Below are positions 1-12,499 of a DNA stretch of 64,000 bases, piece by piece (the stretch's first letter is position 1; each line of letters opens with the position of its first letter). Source of the stretch: Hemicordylus capensis. Lineage: Eukaryota > Chordata > Lepidosauria > Squamata > Cordylidae. The notes under the pieces were generated by a model that was not told where the DNA came from, did not search any database, and worked only from the letters and a program-made list of their open reading frames with translations. The DNA lies in assembly GCF_027244095.1 (NCBI RefSeq), contig NC_069659.1, positions 96,513,501 to 96,577,500 of the forward strand, in the 5' to 3' direction. The translations under genes and the position numbers were made by a program.

Positions 1-264
1 CAGGGGATTATGAGATACATAAAATGTAAATCGTTCTTTGTTGTTTTCCTAGGGGATTTAAAAAAGAAAGGCAAATCACTCTGCCTGTTTACTTGTCTGG
101 GTATACTGGTAGCTATAGAGATGTGGAACTGTCATCAGATGCAGGGTGTTTCTGATACTGTCAGTGTTTCCTTATTACTTTTTTGCTGTTCCCATAGCCT
201 CATTATATGACACACCCTAAACAAATCTGATGATTGCTGTTGCTTCCTGAAGCTATGTGTGATT

Positions 265-422
265 GTGGGGAGTAGCTATAATTGAGCAGATGGGTTCAAA
301 AAACTCAGGGCCCCTGATCCCAAGGGCCTCCCAGCTCCACACCTCCCTATTTTCTTCATTATCCAAGGGGCCGCTGGGTAGAGGGGCAAACATGGGCCCC
401 ATCTCCCCTAGCTACGCCCCTG
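265..422. mobile_element. Short hAT MITE, family GTAGCTATAATTG, oldest copy
   Basis: Shares GTAGCTATAATTGAGCAGA and the GCTACGCCCCTG right end with copies at 4010 and 36,186. The left terminus and target duplication are eroded (GTGTGATT against TTATTATT), so it is the most diverged copy. Confidence 0.65.
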
Positions 423-915
423 TTATTATTTTATTTGGATCTGTGCAGAGTCTGATGTCTTGACAAAAAATTCCTGGTAGACATCATTTATTCCTATTGA
501 TAAGAGGAAGGATTCAAAACATTTTCACATACAGAAGCTAGCTACTTTGGGTAAACCTAGTACCATAATTCACCTTGATTGGATAGTAATGCTTCCAGGG
601 CAACAATTCTTAAAATCCTGAACCTAACTTTAGGTTGCCAATCTGAACAGCTGTGCCTTTTAACAGTAGCTTATTGTGCAGACATTAGCGAATATTAATG
701 TTATATCCACACTGTTTAAAGATTGACTTGTATGGTTTGTGCAGCTCAAGCTAGTGTTAAAAGCACAAGAGTGGGTCAGGTCAGGGTATTTTTTTCCTGG
801 TCAGTTGTTCGGGTTTGTTGCCCATAGTTGCACTCGTAAAGAGAGAAACATTTTCAAGTGGTAAGAAAGAGAGTGTATCTTTCATGTCACATCTCTAGGA
901 TCACTGAAACACTGG
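423..915. other. Intergenic, no feature recognised
   Basis: Unique-looking AT-rich sequence with no gene, tandem repeat or recognised transposon end. Confidence 0.6.
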
Positions 916-1098
916 AGGCTGTCTTATATTGAGCCAGAAAACTGATCCATCTAGCTCAGTATTGTCTACATTGACTGACAGCAGTTCTTCAAGGTTTCAG
1001 GCAGGAGTCTTTCCCAGCCCTATTTGAAGATGTCAGGGATTGAACCTGCAACCTTCTGCATGCAAAGCAGATGCCCTACCACTGAGCTACAACTCCAT
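916..1098 (-). mobile_element. tRNA-derived SINE
   Basis: On the minus strand the head reads GTAGCTCAGTGG (A box, 1090-1079) and GGTTCAATCCC (B box, 1046-1036), followed by a body running to about 916. The tRNA-like head has no intact acceptor stem, so this is a SINE and not a tRNA gene. This type of SINE is widespread in squamates. Confidence 0.75.
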
Positions 1099-2570
1099 TG
1101 CTCTTTGGATCTTGTTTGTTATGACCAAGTAGATATGGCCAACATTGCAATGTCTTCATGCCTTGAAAGTGTCCACATTCCCATGGAGCATGCTCATTTG
1201 CAAGGGACTTAGTGTGTATGTGGCAAAATATGTTTCCAGGTCACTGTCTGGAGAATAGGGCAGGGGCCCCAAATACAGAGACTAACCACCCCAGACAGAA
1301 TTGTTATTGTTATTATGTTGTTGTTGTGCAGAGAAGTCTTACTATCTTAAGCAGTCAGCTAAATAGGTCCCATCCTTACCAGCTTGGAAGCAAATGAAAT
1401 CCATAGGATAATACCTGTACTAGGGAATATATTTCCTGCAACAGTAACCAAGAACACAACAGAAATGACTTCAAGACTAATTTCACAAAGCTGGCTTTCC
1501 TTTCTGCACCAATGCATCAGGGGTTTAGATCCCTGTCACTACACCCAGTGATTCTGATAGCCAAAGGAGTAGTAAGCAGTATTTACGTAATACTAATTCA
1601 AAGCATTTCACATACAACATATCAACAAGCGGAAGAGTGGAGTGCTCCCTGCAAGTTGGCATTCTGTTCAACATAGCTGGGGATTGTTTGAAAATCTTTG
1701 TACAGCTAGCAACATCTTCTGTTCCAGCCCTGCTGAAATGAAACAGAGTTTTCCGCTATCTGTGTTTGCAAAAACTGAAGCGGGATGGAACTACCGTTGG
1801 GTGGCTGAGTTTCAAGAACAAGGGCTGCCTGGCCGATGCAAGGAAAGGGGGCCACCTGGGGCCCCACAGGGGAAAGGGGAAGTCCCTTGACATTCACCAC
1901 CTCCTTAGTTGCCCCCTGCCAGCCTGTTAGTCACTGCCCACTGCCTCAAGCTCACCAGTCCTCCCTCTCTCACTAGCAGGCTGCTGGCTGGCCGCTAGTT
2001 TCCGCGGGTCCAACCAGCACAGTCGCCATGGCCAGCAAAGGGCAGAAGGCCAGCCTCCGAGTGCATCGCCAGGCTGTGACATCATTCTACTGTGCTGTAG
2101 ACAGGGCCATGGCAGCAGTGGGGGAGTGTGGGGCAGGAGCAGCAGCCAACCTGGACACGGGCTGCCACCAATATTGCTATGCCAGTGAATTAAAGGAACA
2201 ACCAAAGGACTGTAAGTTCTCATATTCTCAGTGATGTAAAGGAAGCTTTTGGACTTCCCCTAAGAACCTTATTTGACATCTGGTGTCTAATTCTTGCATA
2301 TACACCTATTGCTATGATTTTGCCTAAAGTGACTCTGAATAGGAATTGAGAATTTGACACCGAACCTCAGTGTTCATCTGCAGCAGTGAGGTCAAGAGAT
2401 TGCCAAATCCTGTTTGAAAAACCACTGCTGGGCTGCCAGTTTCCCAGACCACAGTTATTTGGCTTTTTGTGTTTCTCTCAAGCACACCGGCAGCAAAAAT
2501 TAATCTTGGGCTATTTGTGGGCTGCCGCTGGGTTCTGCTCTTTTACTGCTGACTTTGCCCTGGTAACAGA
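1099..2570. other. Intergenic; GC-richer part at 1,770-2,180
   Basis: No gene recognised. The GC-richer stretch holds short open frames on both strands but no conserved domain, splice pattern or codon signature that I can identify. Confidence 0.5.
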
Positions 2571-2578
2571 TCCCCCTC

Positions 2579-2921
2579 TAGGGATGTGCACGGAACTGCG
2601 GTCCGGTGGTCCAGCACTGGTGTGGGGGGCTCTTTAAGGGCGGGGGAGGGTGTACTTACCCCCCCCATGTTTTCCCCACCAGCATGTTCATTTAGTAAAG
2701 CTTTTGGAGTGGCAGGATACCTCCCTGCCACCCCTTCCCCCAGTCGTCGGCAGGGAGGTATCCTGCTGCCCCAAAAGCTTTACTAAATGAATGCGCCAGC
2801 AGGGGGAACCCTGCCCTTAAAGAGCCCCCCACACCAGTGCCTGACCGCCGGACCACCCTCATGTCCGGACCGGTTCGGAGGCCTTCAAAATGGCCTCCGG
2901 ACCAGTCCGGGCTCATCCCTA
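2579..2921. mobile_element. Foldback hAT element, TAGGGATGTGC family
   Basis: 343 bp with ends TAGGGATGTGC and GCTCATCCCTA, flanked by an exact 8-bp duplication TCCCCCTC (2571-2578 and 2922-2929). The interior is palindromic around about 2,735 (GGGGGGCTCTTTAAGGG mirrored at 2,815-2,832). No transposase, so non-autonomous. Confidence 0.85.
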
Positions 2922-3053
2922 TCCCCCTCCCCCAATTTATCAAGAGTGACAGTCTTGTGACATCACAAGCCCAGCCCTGTCTTAGAAATTTGAGGCTTTT
3001 GTATGCACCCAACCTGTCAACTCTGATTTGGGAATTTTTAAATTTGGAGACAG

Positions 3054-3535
3054 ATGCCCCATTTGCACATACCGCGGAATCAGAGTTGAACGGGCCAGAG
3101 GTTGCCAAACCTGCACGACTGAATGCAGAACACCCCATTGAAAATCTGGTTCCACATGGAGAGCGACCTGAGGTTTCGCTTTCCAAACTCCAATTTGAAC
3201 CTTCAGATTGTAGTGAGTTTCACCACTCCAACCTGAGGTTTAACACAGTCTGCATTACATCTGAATGCGGAACTGCAGACTCAACTGTCTGGAACTGGAG
3301 TTGAGGAAGGAAATTCCTCCATGTATCTGGCTGTGGATGGCTGTGCGAGCTGCCCTTCATGCAAGCAGGAAGCCCGCAGAGCCAGTTCCTCCCTCCTCTC
3401 TGCAGTCTCCCTGACTCCAGAGAGACTGCTCTCCATTACATCTGAATTTGGACAGGTGAGCAGGGGTGGGTGGGGAGTAGAACTGCTGGCCCATTGGAAC
3501 CGTCGTTCTGTGTTACATGCGTATGCGGCCAGAGG
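3054..3535 (-). mobile_element. Non-autonomous DNA element, copy 1 (pair with 9,536)
   Basis: About 480 bp similar in reverse complement to 9,536-10,017: CCCCATTTGCACATA at the left end, GTTACATGCGTATGCGGCC at the right, and interior motifs such as AACCTGAGGT shared. Inverted-repeat ends suggest a cut-and-paste family that I cannot name. Confidence 0.55.
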
Positions 3536-4009
3536 GAGACAGAGAGCTGCAAGCAGGCTAAAGCTGAAACACCTTGAGGTACAAGGTATCTCTCCAGCAA
3601 TCTGATATTACAGATCTGCTGCCTTACAGAAGCACCTGATTGTCTCCACTTATGCTCTATTCATATAACTATATAGCAAGCAAATATTAGGAAAGTACCT
3701 TAAGCCTCCAGTACTCTTCCAGCCAAAGAAAACTAGACCTGATAGCACTGCCCTTGGACATTCTTATTTCTTATTTCTCAAGGACCTGGAGAATGATATG
3801 ATGCCCCAAAGAGCAGCTTGGAATGTTTGTCTGGATTGGTTTGTCCTCTTCATTTGCTGGTTGACAGCAAGAAGAATTGGAGTGGTCCACCAAATTGTGG
3901 CTTGCAAGCACATTTCAGACCTCCATGTGCCATGAACCATGTGGAAGCCAAGCTGCCCAAACCAACAACCACCACACACAGAGCTGCTGTGTGAATCAGT
4001 CCTTGGTGG

Positions 4010-4150
4010 CAGGGGTATAGCTATAATTGAGCAGATGGGTTCAAAGAACCAGGGGCCCCCAGCGCCACCTCTCCCTATTTTCTTCATTATCCAAGGGGCC
4101 ACCAGGGAGAGGGGTAAACACGGGGCCCCTCTCCCCTCGCTATGCCCCTG
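4010..4150. mobile_element. Short hAT MITE, family GTAGCTATAATTG
   Basis: 141 bp with termini CAGGGGTATAGC and GCTATGCCCCTG, and an 8-bp target duplication with one mismatch (CTTGGTGG / CCTGGTGG). Same family as 265-422 and 36,186-36,358. Confidence 0.85.
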
Positions 4151-4546
4151 CCTGGTGGACCACTTCTAGGGTGCTTTTGAGTGTCCGGGGTGCTTCATAT
4201 GTATCATCCTTACAACAACCCTGTGGGGCAGGCTGTTTTTATTATCCTCGTATTTCTGATAGGCAGAGCCAGACAGATAGTGGCTTCACGGCTAGATTTA
4301 GAGGCAGATGACTCAGGGTTGGGCGGGGGGCGGGCTTTAATTTTAGGAATGAATTCCAGATATTCCTAACATTAGAACTCTTTACAATTAAAGGAAACAA
4401 GTTTGGTTTTATTTGCTTAGATGGCACAAATAAATACATGTTTACAGACCTGTACATGCAAATTCATCATCTTACATGCATGCAAATCATACTCTGAGCA
4501 AGAACAACAAAAACAACAAATATAAAAGGAAGGAAGGAAGATTTCC

Positions 4547-4675
4547 TGTCCCCAAAGGGCTCCCAGTCTAAAAAGAAACATAAGGTAGACACCAGGAACA
4601 ACCACCAGAAGGACACTGTGCTGGGGCTGGATAGAACCAGTTGCGCTCTCTCTGCTAAATGTAAGAGGATAGCTA
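4547..4675. repeat. Interspersed repeat (LINE/SINE-like 3' segment)
   Basis: The segment CCCCAAAGGGCTCCCAGTCT with AAAAAGAAACATAAG recurs at 39,290-39,365 and 61,770-61,865. A dispersed family, here without its scaffold-like CCGCCC upstream part. Confidence 0.6.
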
Positions 4676-5804
4676 CTTGAAAAAGCTGCCTCTTTGCTTA
4701 AGTTAGCAGGGGTAAGTCATGAAAGGGACTACAAATACAATAAAGCCATATGATATTCAAAAGCTGAGCAAATGGAAGAGATGCTGAATATGCTCCTTGC
4801 CTGGGCTGCCATTTTGCTTACCTAGAGCCCCCTAGTTGAGTTTGTGATCAAGGTGGCATTTGAACTGGGTACTTCCCACCTCACACTCCTAGCCATTAAA
4901 CTCCATCAGCTCTCCAGAGCAGGCTTATTTTAACTGCTTGCTTAGAGTCGGGAAAGTGGGAACCCTGTCATTTCCACCTCCCACTCTTTGTTTATTTATG
5001 GTACCCAGGTGCATTCCAAATATCATTCACTAGGGTTTCAAAGTTGTATGGTTATGAAATGAGGCAGGCCTGCAGGGAAGCATGTTTCTAGAACATGAAA
5101 CAGCACCAAGTGAGAAAATGATTCATTTTGTAGAAGTGCGTGGAAAGTCCACGGCACGAAGCAACCTGGCCTGCATTATTTAAATACATCCTCTCTACCA
5201 GGAGAGGTCCCCCCACCTGCTTGCATGTTATGTATTAATAATAATGTCCTGCTTAAAATTTCAACAGCAGTAATAGGTGGAAAATGTATGCATAAGTACT
5301 GTTTTTAAAACTTTAAGTACCATTGTACAGATAAGGAACACTGAAACTAGGATTCTAGTCAGCGAATCGGTAGCAGAAAATTCAAAACCCAGGTAGAGCA
5401 GATCACGGAAAAAAGGAAATCAAGCCAAAGACTAAATAATGTCACAATTTGCATTGTATAGTCATGGACTTAAGCATTTAGAAAAGATGTACCCACTGCA
5501 CACTCCCTCCCCATATATGCAAACAGCACCCAGAAATGAACACATGCATGAAAAATGTGCTACCGGGCTGTTGCCGACCTGGATGAATGCTATTGGCTGC
5601 TCAGATCTTGTGCTTCCACCAGTGCAGGTTTGAAGAATAACCCTGAGAAATTTCATTTGCCATTTGACTTCCCTTGAAAATTCTGAAGTCTTACACCTTG
5701 GGGTGGATCCTGAAATTCGCTTTGAATTTCAATTTTTGGAGATTTCATCACCATCCATAATGAAGATCAGGTTGTCAGGTTGCACTTTTATTATCCAAAC
5801 TGTT
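4676..5804. other. Intergenic, no feature recognised
   Basis: AT-rich sequence with no supported gene or transposon end. Confidence 0.5.
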
Positions 5805-5812
5805 ATTTCCTC

Positions 5813-6891
5813 TAGGGGCATATCTAGCATAGGGCAGGCAGGGCATGTGCCCTGGGCGCCACTTGAAAGGGGGTCACCATTTTAAAAAATATTTTCTTTT
5901 TTAAAAAATGACCGGCAAAAACAAAATGGCCACCGTGAGTGCTCAAATGGTCTCCGCAAGGCCCTAGGCCATGCCAAGCCTCACAGAGGCCATTTGAGCA
6001 TGCATGGTGGCCATTTTGGTATTGGCAGCCATTAAAAAAAATTATTATTAGAAATGGCCATTGCACATGCTCAAATGGTCCCAGCAAGGCCCTTAGCCCA
6101 GGATGGACTTCAGCAGTGAATTAAGAGACCAGTGGGGAGGGGGAACCTTTGCAGACTCCCCACAGCCTTTAGGAAGCCCCCCAAAGGGGCTACAGGTTAA
6201 AAAATCATAATATAATATAAGTCACTGTACACATATTCAGTTTGGCACTATGTACAGAGAATCAGGGCTTGTGAATACTGAGCTGAAGCTTATGAGCTAG
6301 GATTGTATTCATTTGCTCTTACTTTGCTTCTTGTGATAAGTGAGTTAGATTTTATGTCTTAATAATATGGCTATTATTGGTGAGTTTGTCTTTGAATCAG
6401 TGTGAAATCCTTAGTATTAAGGCCCACTGGGAGTTTCTTGCTCTCTTTCTCTCATTTTAACTGTCTTTCTGAAATTCTAGAATATATTCCAAGCAGTGAC
6501 ACAGTTTACTCTTCATATCCTTTATTTTCAGAGTATTTGGGAAAAGTCCAATTCTCCATTTATTTTTAAAACCTATGTAATAGTGATGCTACAATGCATA
6601 GTAGAGAATTAGACAAGCACTTCTGTTTAGTTTACCAAATACACCTCCACATAGCATTTGGGTATTTCATGAGCCCCAGCATACTGAAATTTGTCATTTT
6701 CCAGCATTTTTTTGGTGTGGCTACATCCACTGCTCAATAGTTTTTGAAATATTAATAGATTAACGAGCTTGACTTGTATTTTTCAGCTGATATTATGGTA
6801 AAGTTATCTGAAAGATGGGTGTCAGATGTTTGGACAGGGGGCGCAATTTCAGTGCTAGCCCTAGGTGCTATTTCCCCTAGATACGCCTCTG
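5813..6891 (+). mobile_element. Non-autonomous hAT element, 1.08 kb, copy 1
   Basis: The left end TAGGGGCATATCTAG and right end CTAGATACGCCTCTG are inverted copies, flanked by an exact 8-bp duplication ATTTCCTC (5805-5812, 6892-6899). A close copy lies inverted at 62,573-63,621. Both share GCGCCACTTGAA near one end and GGTAAAGTTATCTGAAAGAT near the other. No transposase frame. Confidence 0.92.
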
Positions 6892-7677
6892 ATTTCCTCA
6901 CATATGAGTTTCAAAGAGCCGATTCACTCCCCTTCCTACTGATCATAATCTTTTGTGAGCCAGCTACAAAAACGTTTCTTTCTTTTGCTAAAATATGTCT
7001 GGATATCCCTTTCCATAAGTGTGATTGGCAAGATACGACTCTTGTATTAACATCATATTCAGTCATCCAAAAACCTTCAGTTTCAGATGAGAATTAAAAT
7101 GGCTTTCTATTTTCACTCATGCTCTAAAAAGCACGGACATTGCAAGTTAAGCTGCCTGTCTTAACTTCGATGCCATATAAGCTGTAAAAACCTTGTACAG
7201 TCTCATATATTATGCGACATTTGAAATCTGGCTCCATGCACCCAGGTCTACACATGAGTAGACTTCACTCCTACTCACACAGGCACCCCATGCCCTTATT
7301 TGTGAGCAGCCTCACCACCTTACTTCTGAGAACACCTTGCATCCCTGGTTTTGAGTAGACCTCACACAGGTAACACTGAGGGTCTGTATTCATCAATAAG
7401 GCTGTCTACTCATGAGTAGAGATACAACCTTAATAAATAAAGCCCATGATAGGAAAGGGAGAAAGAAAGAAACATAAGTTTAGCTCTAGCGGTGCCAGAG
7501 TGCACTTCTCCGCATCAACTCTCCTCATCAAGCGGCAACTACATTCAGAACCAGGAAGTCTCTTGCCAGGACTTGCCCCTCCAAACTCTGGCTTCGGAAC
7601 CCTCAGTGGGCAAAATCAAGAGTAAGTGTCCTTCATTGATTTCACCTATTATTATGGGGACTTCAGAGGCTAATGAC

Positions 7678-7990
7678 CAGTGGTGCACCTAGGTACGTTT
7701 GGTGCCCGGACCAGCCCCGCCGCGAGGCCCTCCCTCGTAAAAAAGAAAGAAACCTGCATTTGCGGGGACCTCTCCAGAAGCCTGCTGCCACTGCCCCGCC
7801 TCACTGAACTGCCAATCTTTTCCATAATTTTAGCCACCACGAGGGGTGGGGGATGTCCTGAGCAGGCCTTCCCCCACCCCATGGTGGTAGTAGGCGGAGC
7901 AGCCATGGGGCCTGTCCAGCTGGCCCAGCAACCCTTGAGAATTGCAAGGTGCTGCAGTGTGCATGCGCAGTTGGAATAGATCGTCACAAG
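7678..7990. mobile_element. Partial hAT-like element
   Basis: Begins CAGTGGTGCACCTAGGTACG, which looks like a hAT terminus, followed by GC-rich sequence. The other end was not identified, so the family and limits are tentative. Confidence 0.4.
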
Positions 7991-7999
7991 CCTGTGACG

Positions 8000-8300
8000 T
8001 CCCTTAATAATAGGAATGAGCAGTTTGAATCTCTGGGCATTTTGTAACCCCACTCCCCCCAAATCACTCAAATGCACTTTAAATTGGCAAGGGTCACCAA
8101 GAAGAATGAGCAGATTGAACCTCTTAATGCCAAAAAACCCACCAAAAAATTACCAAAATTCCCCCCCCAAAACCACTCAAATACCTAGCTAACTGTGGAT
8201 ACTCAGGTTGCGATTGGCAAGACCAGTCACAATATTTCATTCAGGAATATTTAAAACCGCAGTTGTAAAACCATGGTTGGCAAGGGATAACCGGACTTAC
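8000..8300 (-). mobile_element. Degraded pogo/Tigger-like MITE, copy 1
   Basis: Shares, in opposite orientation, the GGTTGCGATTGGCAAG/ACTGTGGATACTCAGGT-type motifs seen at 12,110-12,495. Poly-C/A-rich interior. The ends are not clear. Confidence 0.35.
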
Positions 8301-9535
8301 CTAAGAATTTATATCCCACCTTTCTGCCCCCCAAATGGCCTTCAAAGTGTCTCACAACAGCTTAAAACACAGTAACACAATTATTTTTTAATCTCCCTCC
8401 CTCCCTCCCTCCCCCCCCCCCACTCTCTGCCCCTGCATAAGGAAAAAGAAGTTCCTTATGAGTCAATACAGTTAATGTTCTCCTCCACGGGTTACTTGAT
8501 TCTAAATTAGCAGTTATGGTGCCATTACTGGAAACAAGTACATGGCATTATTATGTCTGTTCACTCAATCATGCCAGACCTAGCTCATTATAATCTCAAC
8601 TCTCACAGCCAAATCTTCTGAAGGCATCATAAAAAAGGACAACCTTCGACGTTTGCACTGTCATTTAGAGTATAGAAATATATGTTCAAAACCAGAAAAC
8701 AATAAAATTTAAAATTTAAAAAGAAAACAGGCTCTGGAAGTTCAAATGTGAAAAGTACTTGTTCAGTCACAGTAAATTCAATTACTAGTGTTCCAATTAT
8801 GTGGGGAAACTTTCTTGTCAGCAGATTATAGGATCAGTGTTGAGGCTTTCAATAGCACTTCTGCCACCACACATTGCCAGGTAAATCTTGGTGCCAAGGC
8901 ACCAGTATCCTCTCCCACATTGTATAAGTGCTATTAGGGCAGGCACTGGATAGAGCTGGTGGTAGTGAACTATATATACCCTCCATACTGTTGTTTGAGG
9001 GCTGGACTACATGTTACCCCAGCAATTGCATGTTTCCAAAGCTGCATATGTGAAGGCATTGTGGCCTTCAGGGACAGGAGGAGATTTGTAGAGAATTAGC
9101 AGTCAGACGGGAGTGTTAAACTCTTCTTACCCATTTTCCCTGAAAATCCCCTCATACCCACAGGACATTTTCCTCCAGACATGCTTATTTCCAGTCTTGC
9201 AGCCTGCTTGGGGAGAAATAGGTTAAAAATGGGTGCAAGGGGGACATGTATAGAGAAAAAATTGTGTACATAGGCAAGTCAGAACACCTCTCTTCCATCT
9301 GACCTTTCATCCCTGCAAATGCCCCTATCCCTACTTTAGTGTTACCAGGCAAACACAGAATTGGAACCCTGTATTTGCCAAGCTAACTTAGTTCTGTCTT
9401 GAGAAGCCCAGAATCCCATTTGCAAAGCAAAGCGGCCACCAGGAAAATCACTCTACGCTCCATGAGTTGCAGATTTAGAGGACTCTGCTGTCCAGAGCTG
9501 GCAGTGATGGCATTAATGATTGGAGCCATGTTTAC
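8301..9535. other. Intergenic; (CCCT)n/poly-C at 8,395-8,421
   Basis: Contains a CCCT-to-poly-C run and otherwise no recognised feature. Confidence 0.5.
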
Positions 9536-10017
9536 AGTTTAGTTGCATTTACACATAACACGGAACTACGGGTCCAACGGGCATGTGGTTTCCCCCACTA
9601 CCACGTGGTTACTTGTCTGCATTTGGATGTAACTGGCAGGCCCCTCTCTGCATTCAGAGAGACTGCAGAGAGGAGGGGAATCTGGCTGTGTGGGCTGGAA
9701 TGAAGGACAGCCTATGTGGGCTCGAATGAAGGTCACCCAATCACAGCCAGAACGAGGGAGGAGTTTCCTCCCTCAACTCTGGTTAGAGCTCAGTGGGGTT
9801 GCAGTTCAGCATTCAGACATAGCTTTGGCAGCTTGAAACCTCAGGTAGGAGTGGCGAAACCCACTACAAAATGAAGGTACAAATTGGAGTTTCGGGAGGG
9901 AAACCTCAGGTCGCTTTTGTGTCTGAACATGTGTTTTGCATGTGTTTGGATGTACTAAAAAATTAACTGCAGGCCCCTTCAACTCTGGTTTCCCATTACG
10001 TGCAAATGGGGCTATAG
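9536..10017 (+). mobile_element. Non-autonomous DNA element, copy 2 (pair with 3,054)
   Basis: Ends GCATTTACACATAACACGGA and TTACGTGCAAATGGGGC are imperfect inverted repeats. The interior includes TCCTCCCTCAACTCTGG and AACCTCAGGTAGGAGTGGCG, shared in reverse with 3,054-3,535. Confidence 0.55.
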
Positions 10018-12100
10018 TGATTCAGTGTTGGGAATTATGCTGTAGAGTTGGAAGCTGAGTATATCAGGGAACCGTGTGTGGTACCTATTTGCAGGTGGGA
10101 AGCTCAATGCAGCATGGAATCCACATACAGAAACTATCTTATTCACTTGAATTGTCCAAGTATATGTGTATCTCTAGGAATGCACCAGAAAGAGACAAAG
10201 TATCCTCTAAGTTGGGCAGTTGGGGTGCTGGGTCTGGATCCTTTTTAGAAAGCAGATATTCAGGTTTCCCCAAGCACAGCCCCTGCTGCTTCCTCAAGGC
10301 TCTTTAGGCCTTATTTAAAAGCTTGCTGTGGGTTGTGCAGTCCAAGGAGGTCATTTAGTAAATCAAAGCAAGAGACTAGCTGTGAAACTGTGCAATATTC
10401 CAGGCCATAGAGAAAGAGAAAAAAGCTCCAAGGTCACCTACCAAAAGAAGTGGGGAGAGAGATCCCATATAAGGTGATCAGGCGCCAATGCAGAATGCAA
10501 TCCAATTTTCTGTGCCTCTCTAAATGGTATGCTAAAACCACAGCACGCAATAGCCCAGATTTAAAAGCAGCATTGTCAGCCAGACACAGTGTGCAGGCAC
10601 CCTAAGAGTTAAGCACAGAGTATGTGTCAGCCCCCATTTCCTAATGGTATGCAGCCAAAGGAATTATTCAGCCAAAGGTATGCATGCACAGGCAATTTAT
10701 TTCTGCTTATGCAATGGGAGAGGCATGAATGTGTGGAAAATCTAGAGCCTTCTGAAGATCTTGTCCAAATTCATATGCAAAACAGATGACACAGATAAAG
10801 CTGCCAACCTTGTTGACAATTGCTGAAAGTAAAAGACACTTCTTTCCAGCCAACACCATCTGCCAATCTATAATACCCCACCCATCCACCCCCCGCCTGA
10901 GAAACAGAAATCGCTCTCCATGCACTCTCTGCCAGTGCAGAAGACGGTGGTTTCGGCCATGTGGGGAGCCCTGTTACTACCAATGCCACATAAAATGGGA
11001 ATGACAATTAATGCTGAATTCCAAGAATCCAACTGTTCATTGAATTCAGTGGCTGATTGGATGCTAATGATAACCCAAGAAGGAAGTTGGTGATGCCCTA
11101 CTTTACACCACTTCATACAAATGCCAACAGCATTTGTTTGTGTAAAACTAGGACTGCCAGCCTGCCCATTATTTTACTCGTCTGTCCAGTAATACTGCGT
11201 TCTGGGAGGTAACCAGCACCTGGGTCTGAAAAGCAAGTAAACTTCAGGGACAGAGCAAATAAACTTCAGGCTTCTTTGCTTGCTTGCTTTGCTGTTGATC
11301 TCACCTCTTCCACCTGTCAGGCTTTGGACATGATCATCAAACCCCACCCATCACCTCACACGGAAAAGAGTGAGTGCTAGGCCAAAAGGCTCAATTTATT
11401 CTTTGGTGTATAATGTTAACGCCTAGGAAATCACAAAATCAGTGAGAGAAAATAGGCCGCCCTAAACTTGGGTTGGATAATAAAAGCAAAAACAAAAAAC
11501 AAGCCAAGCAGAAGATTACTAACACTTCTCTAGCTTTTGCTGAATTAACCCAAAGTCTCAAAGGCCAGCCCAGCCAGGGAGTCTTACAATCTTTCTAAAA
11601 GCGTTCTGAGGCCTGGACTTTGGCAGTTCCACTGTGTGGGGGAATTGCATAACTGAATCAATCAAGTTGTGAAACCACAAATCAATGAGAATTGTGGAGA
11701 GCAAAGATTCTTAGAGCCCTTTCTCACGAGCAGCGAGAAAAAGCTACAGGGTTTGCAGGGAGGAAGCCTGAAAGTGCTTACCTCCCCGTAGAAGATTGAG
11801 CCAACGTCCCTTGGTGGGCAGCTCGCCTGCCCACATGAGCACCAGCTGCTGCCGGTAGCTCCAAGGGCCGGGATGCCAGGACACATCAATGCACGCTGCT
11901 CTGCCTCCCCCCACCAGCTCAAATAATGCACCGCGCGAGTGTGCGGTGCATTATGGGGACCCCCCTCCCCTCCCAGAGTCTGCCACCTGCGGCTGCTTGC
12001 TGGCAGGCTTATGAGCATTCCAGAAATAATTTCCTGCCCACTACTGGGGACAGAGTGCAAAGCTGGACCTAACAAGTCAATCCTAAGTTCCTAATATAAA
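10018..12100. other. Intergenic; GC-rich segment at 11,705-12,030
   Basis: No gene recognised. The GC-rich segment (contains GCACCGCGCGAGTGTGCGGTGC, a local palindrome at about 11,926-11,950) looks like a degraded DNA transposon without identifiable ends. Confidence 0.4.
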
Positions 12101-12109
12101 AAATAAGTA

Positions 12110-12495
12110 CGACTGTTCCGCTCCAATGGGATTCCGCGATAGGTTTCCCAATCGCAGATTTGAGTATCCACAACTGGGAAATTGTCACTCGTCTCGCCAA
12201 CCATGACCTGAGTATCCGCGATTTGGAGATCTTAAAAAATTGGGGGTTTGGGGGTCATTTCTGGGGGTCATGGTGATTTCCAGTGGTTTGGTGATGATTT
12301 GGGGTGTTAAGGGGGTCATTAATGAGGGTCAGGGATACAATTCTTCCTATTTTTTTACCTTGTTTTTTGGCCCTTCTGTGACCACAATTCCCCTAACCCC
12401 ATTTCCAATGCTTTCCTATTGTTCGTCTACCGTGAATTCACCACCCACGAGGTTTCCCAGGAACAGAACTTTCATGATTGGCGAGGGACGACTGT
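12110..12495 (+). mobile_element. Degraded pogo/Tigger-like MITE, copy 2
   Basis: On the minus strand the right end reads TACAGTCGTCCCTCGCCAAT, like Tigger/pogo termini, with a TA at the edge. The left end is altered. The interior is GT-rich with GGGGGTCAT repeats. No transposase. Confidence 0.5.
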
Positions 12496-12499
12496 AAAT

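Noticed and set aside
1027-1090. Possible tRNA gene on the minus strand
   Set aside because: A and B boxes are present but there is no paired acceptor stem, and SINE body sequence follows directly.
2028-2234. Open frame starting MASKGQKASLRVHRQ in a GC-rich patch
   Set aside because: No domain, no homologue recognised, and the frame is short; probably chance.
2837-3304. 155-codon open frame
   Set aside because: It overlaps a foldback hAT end and another DNA element, and shows no recognisable protein family.
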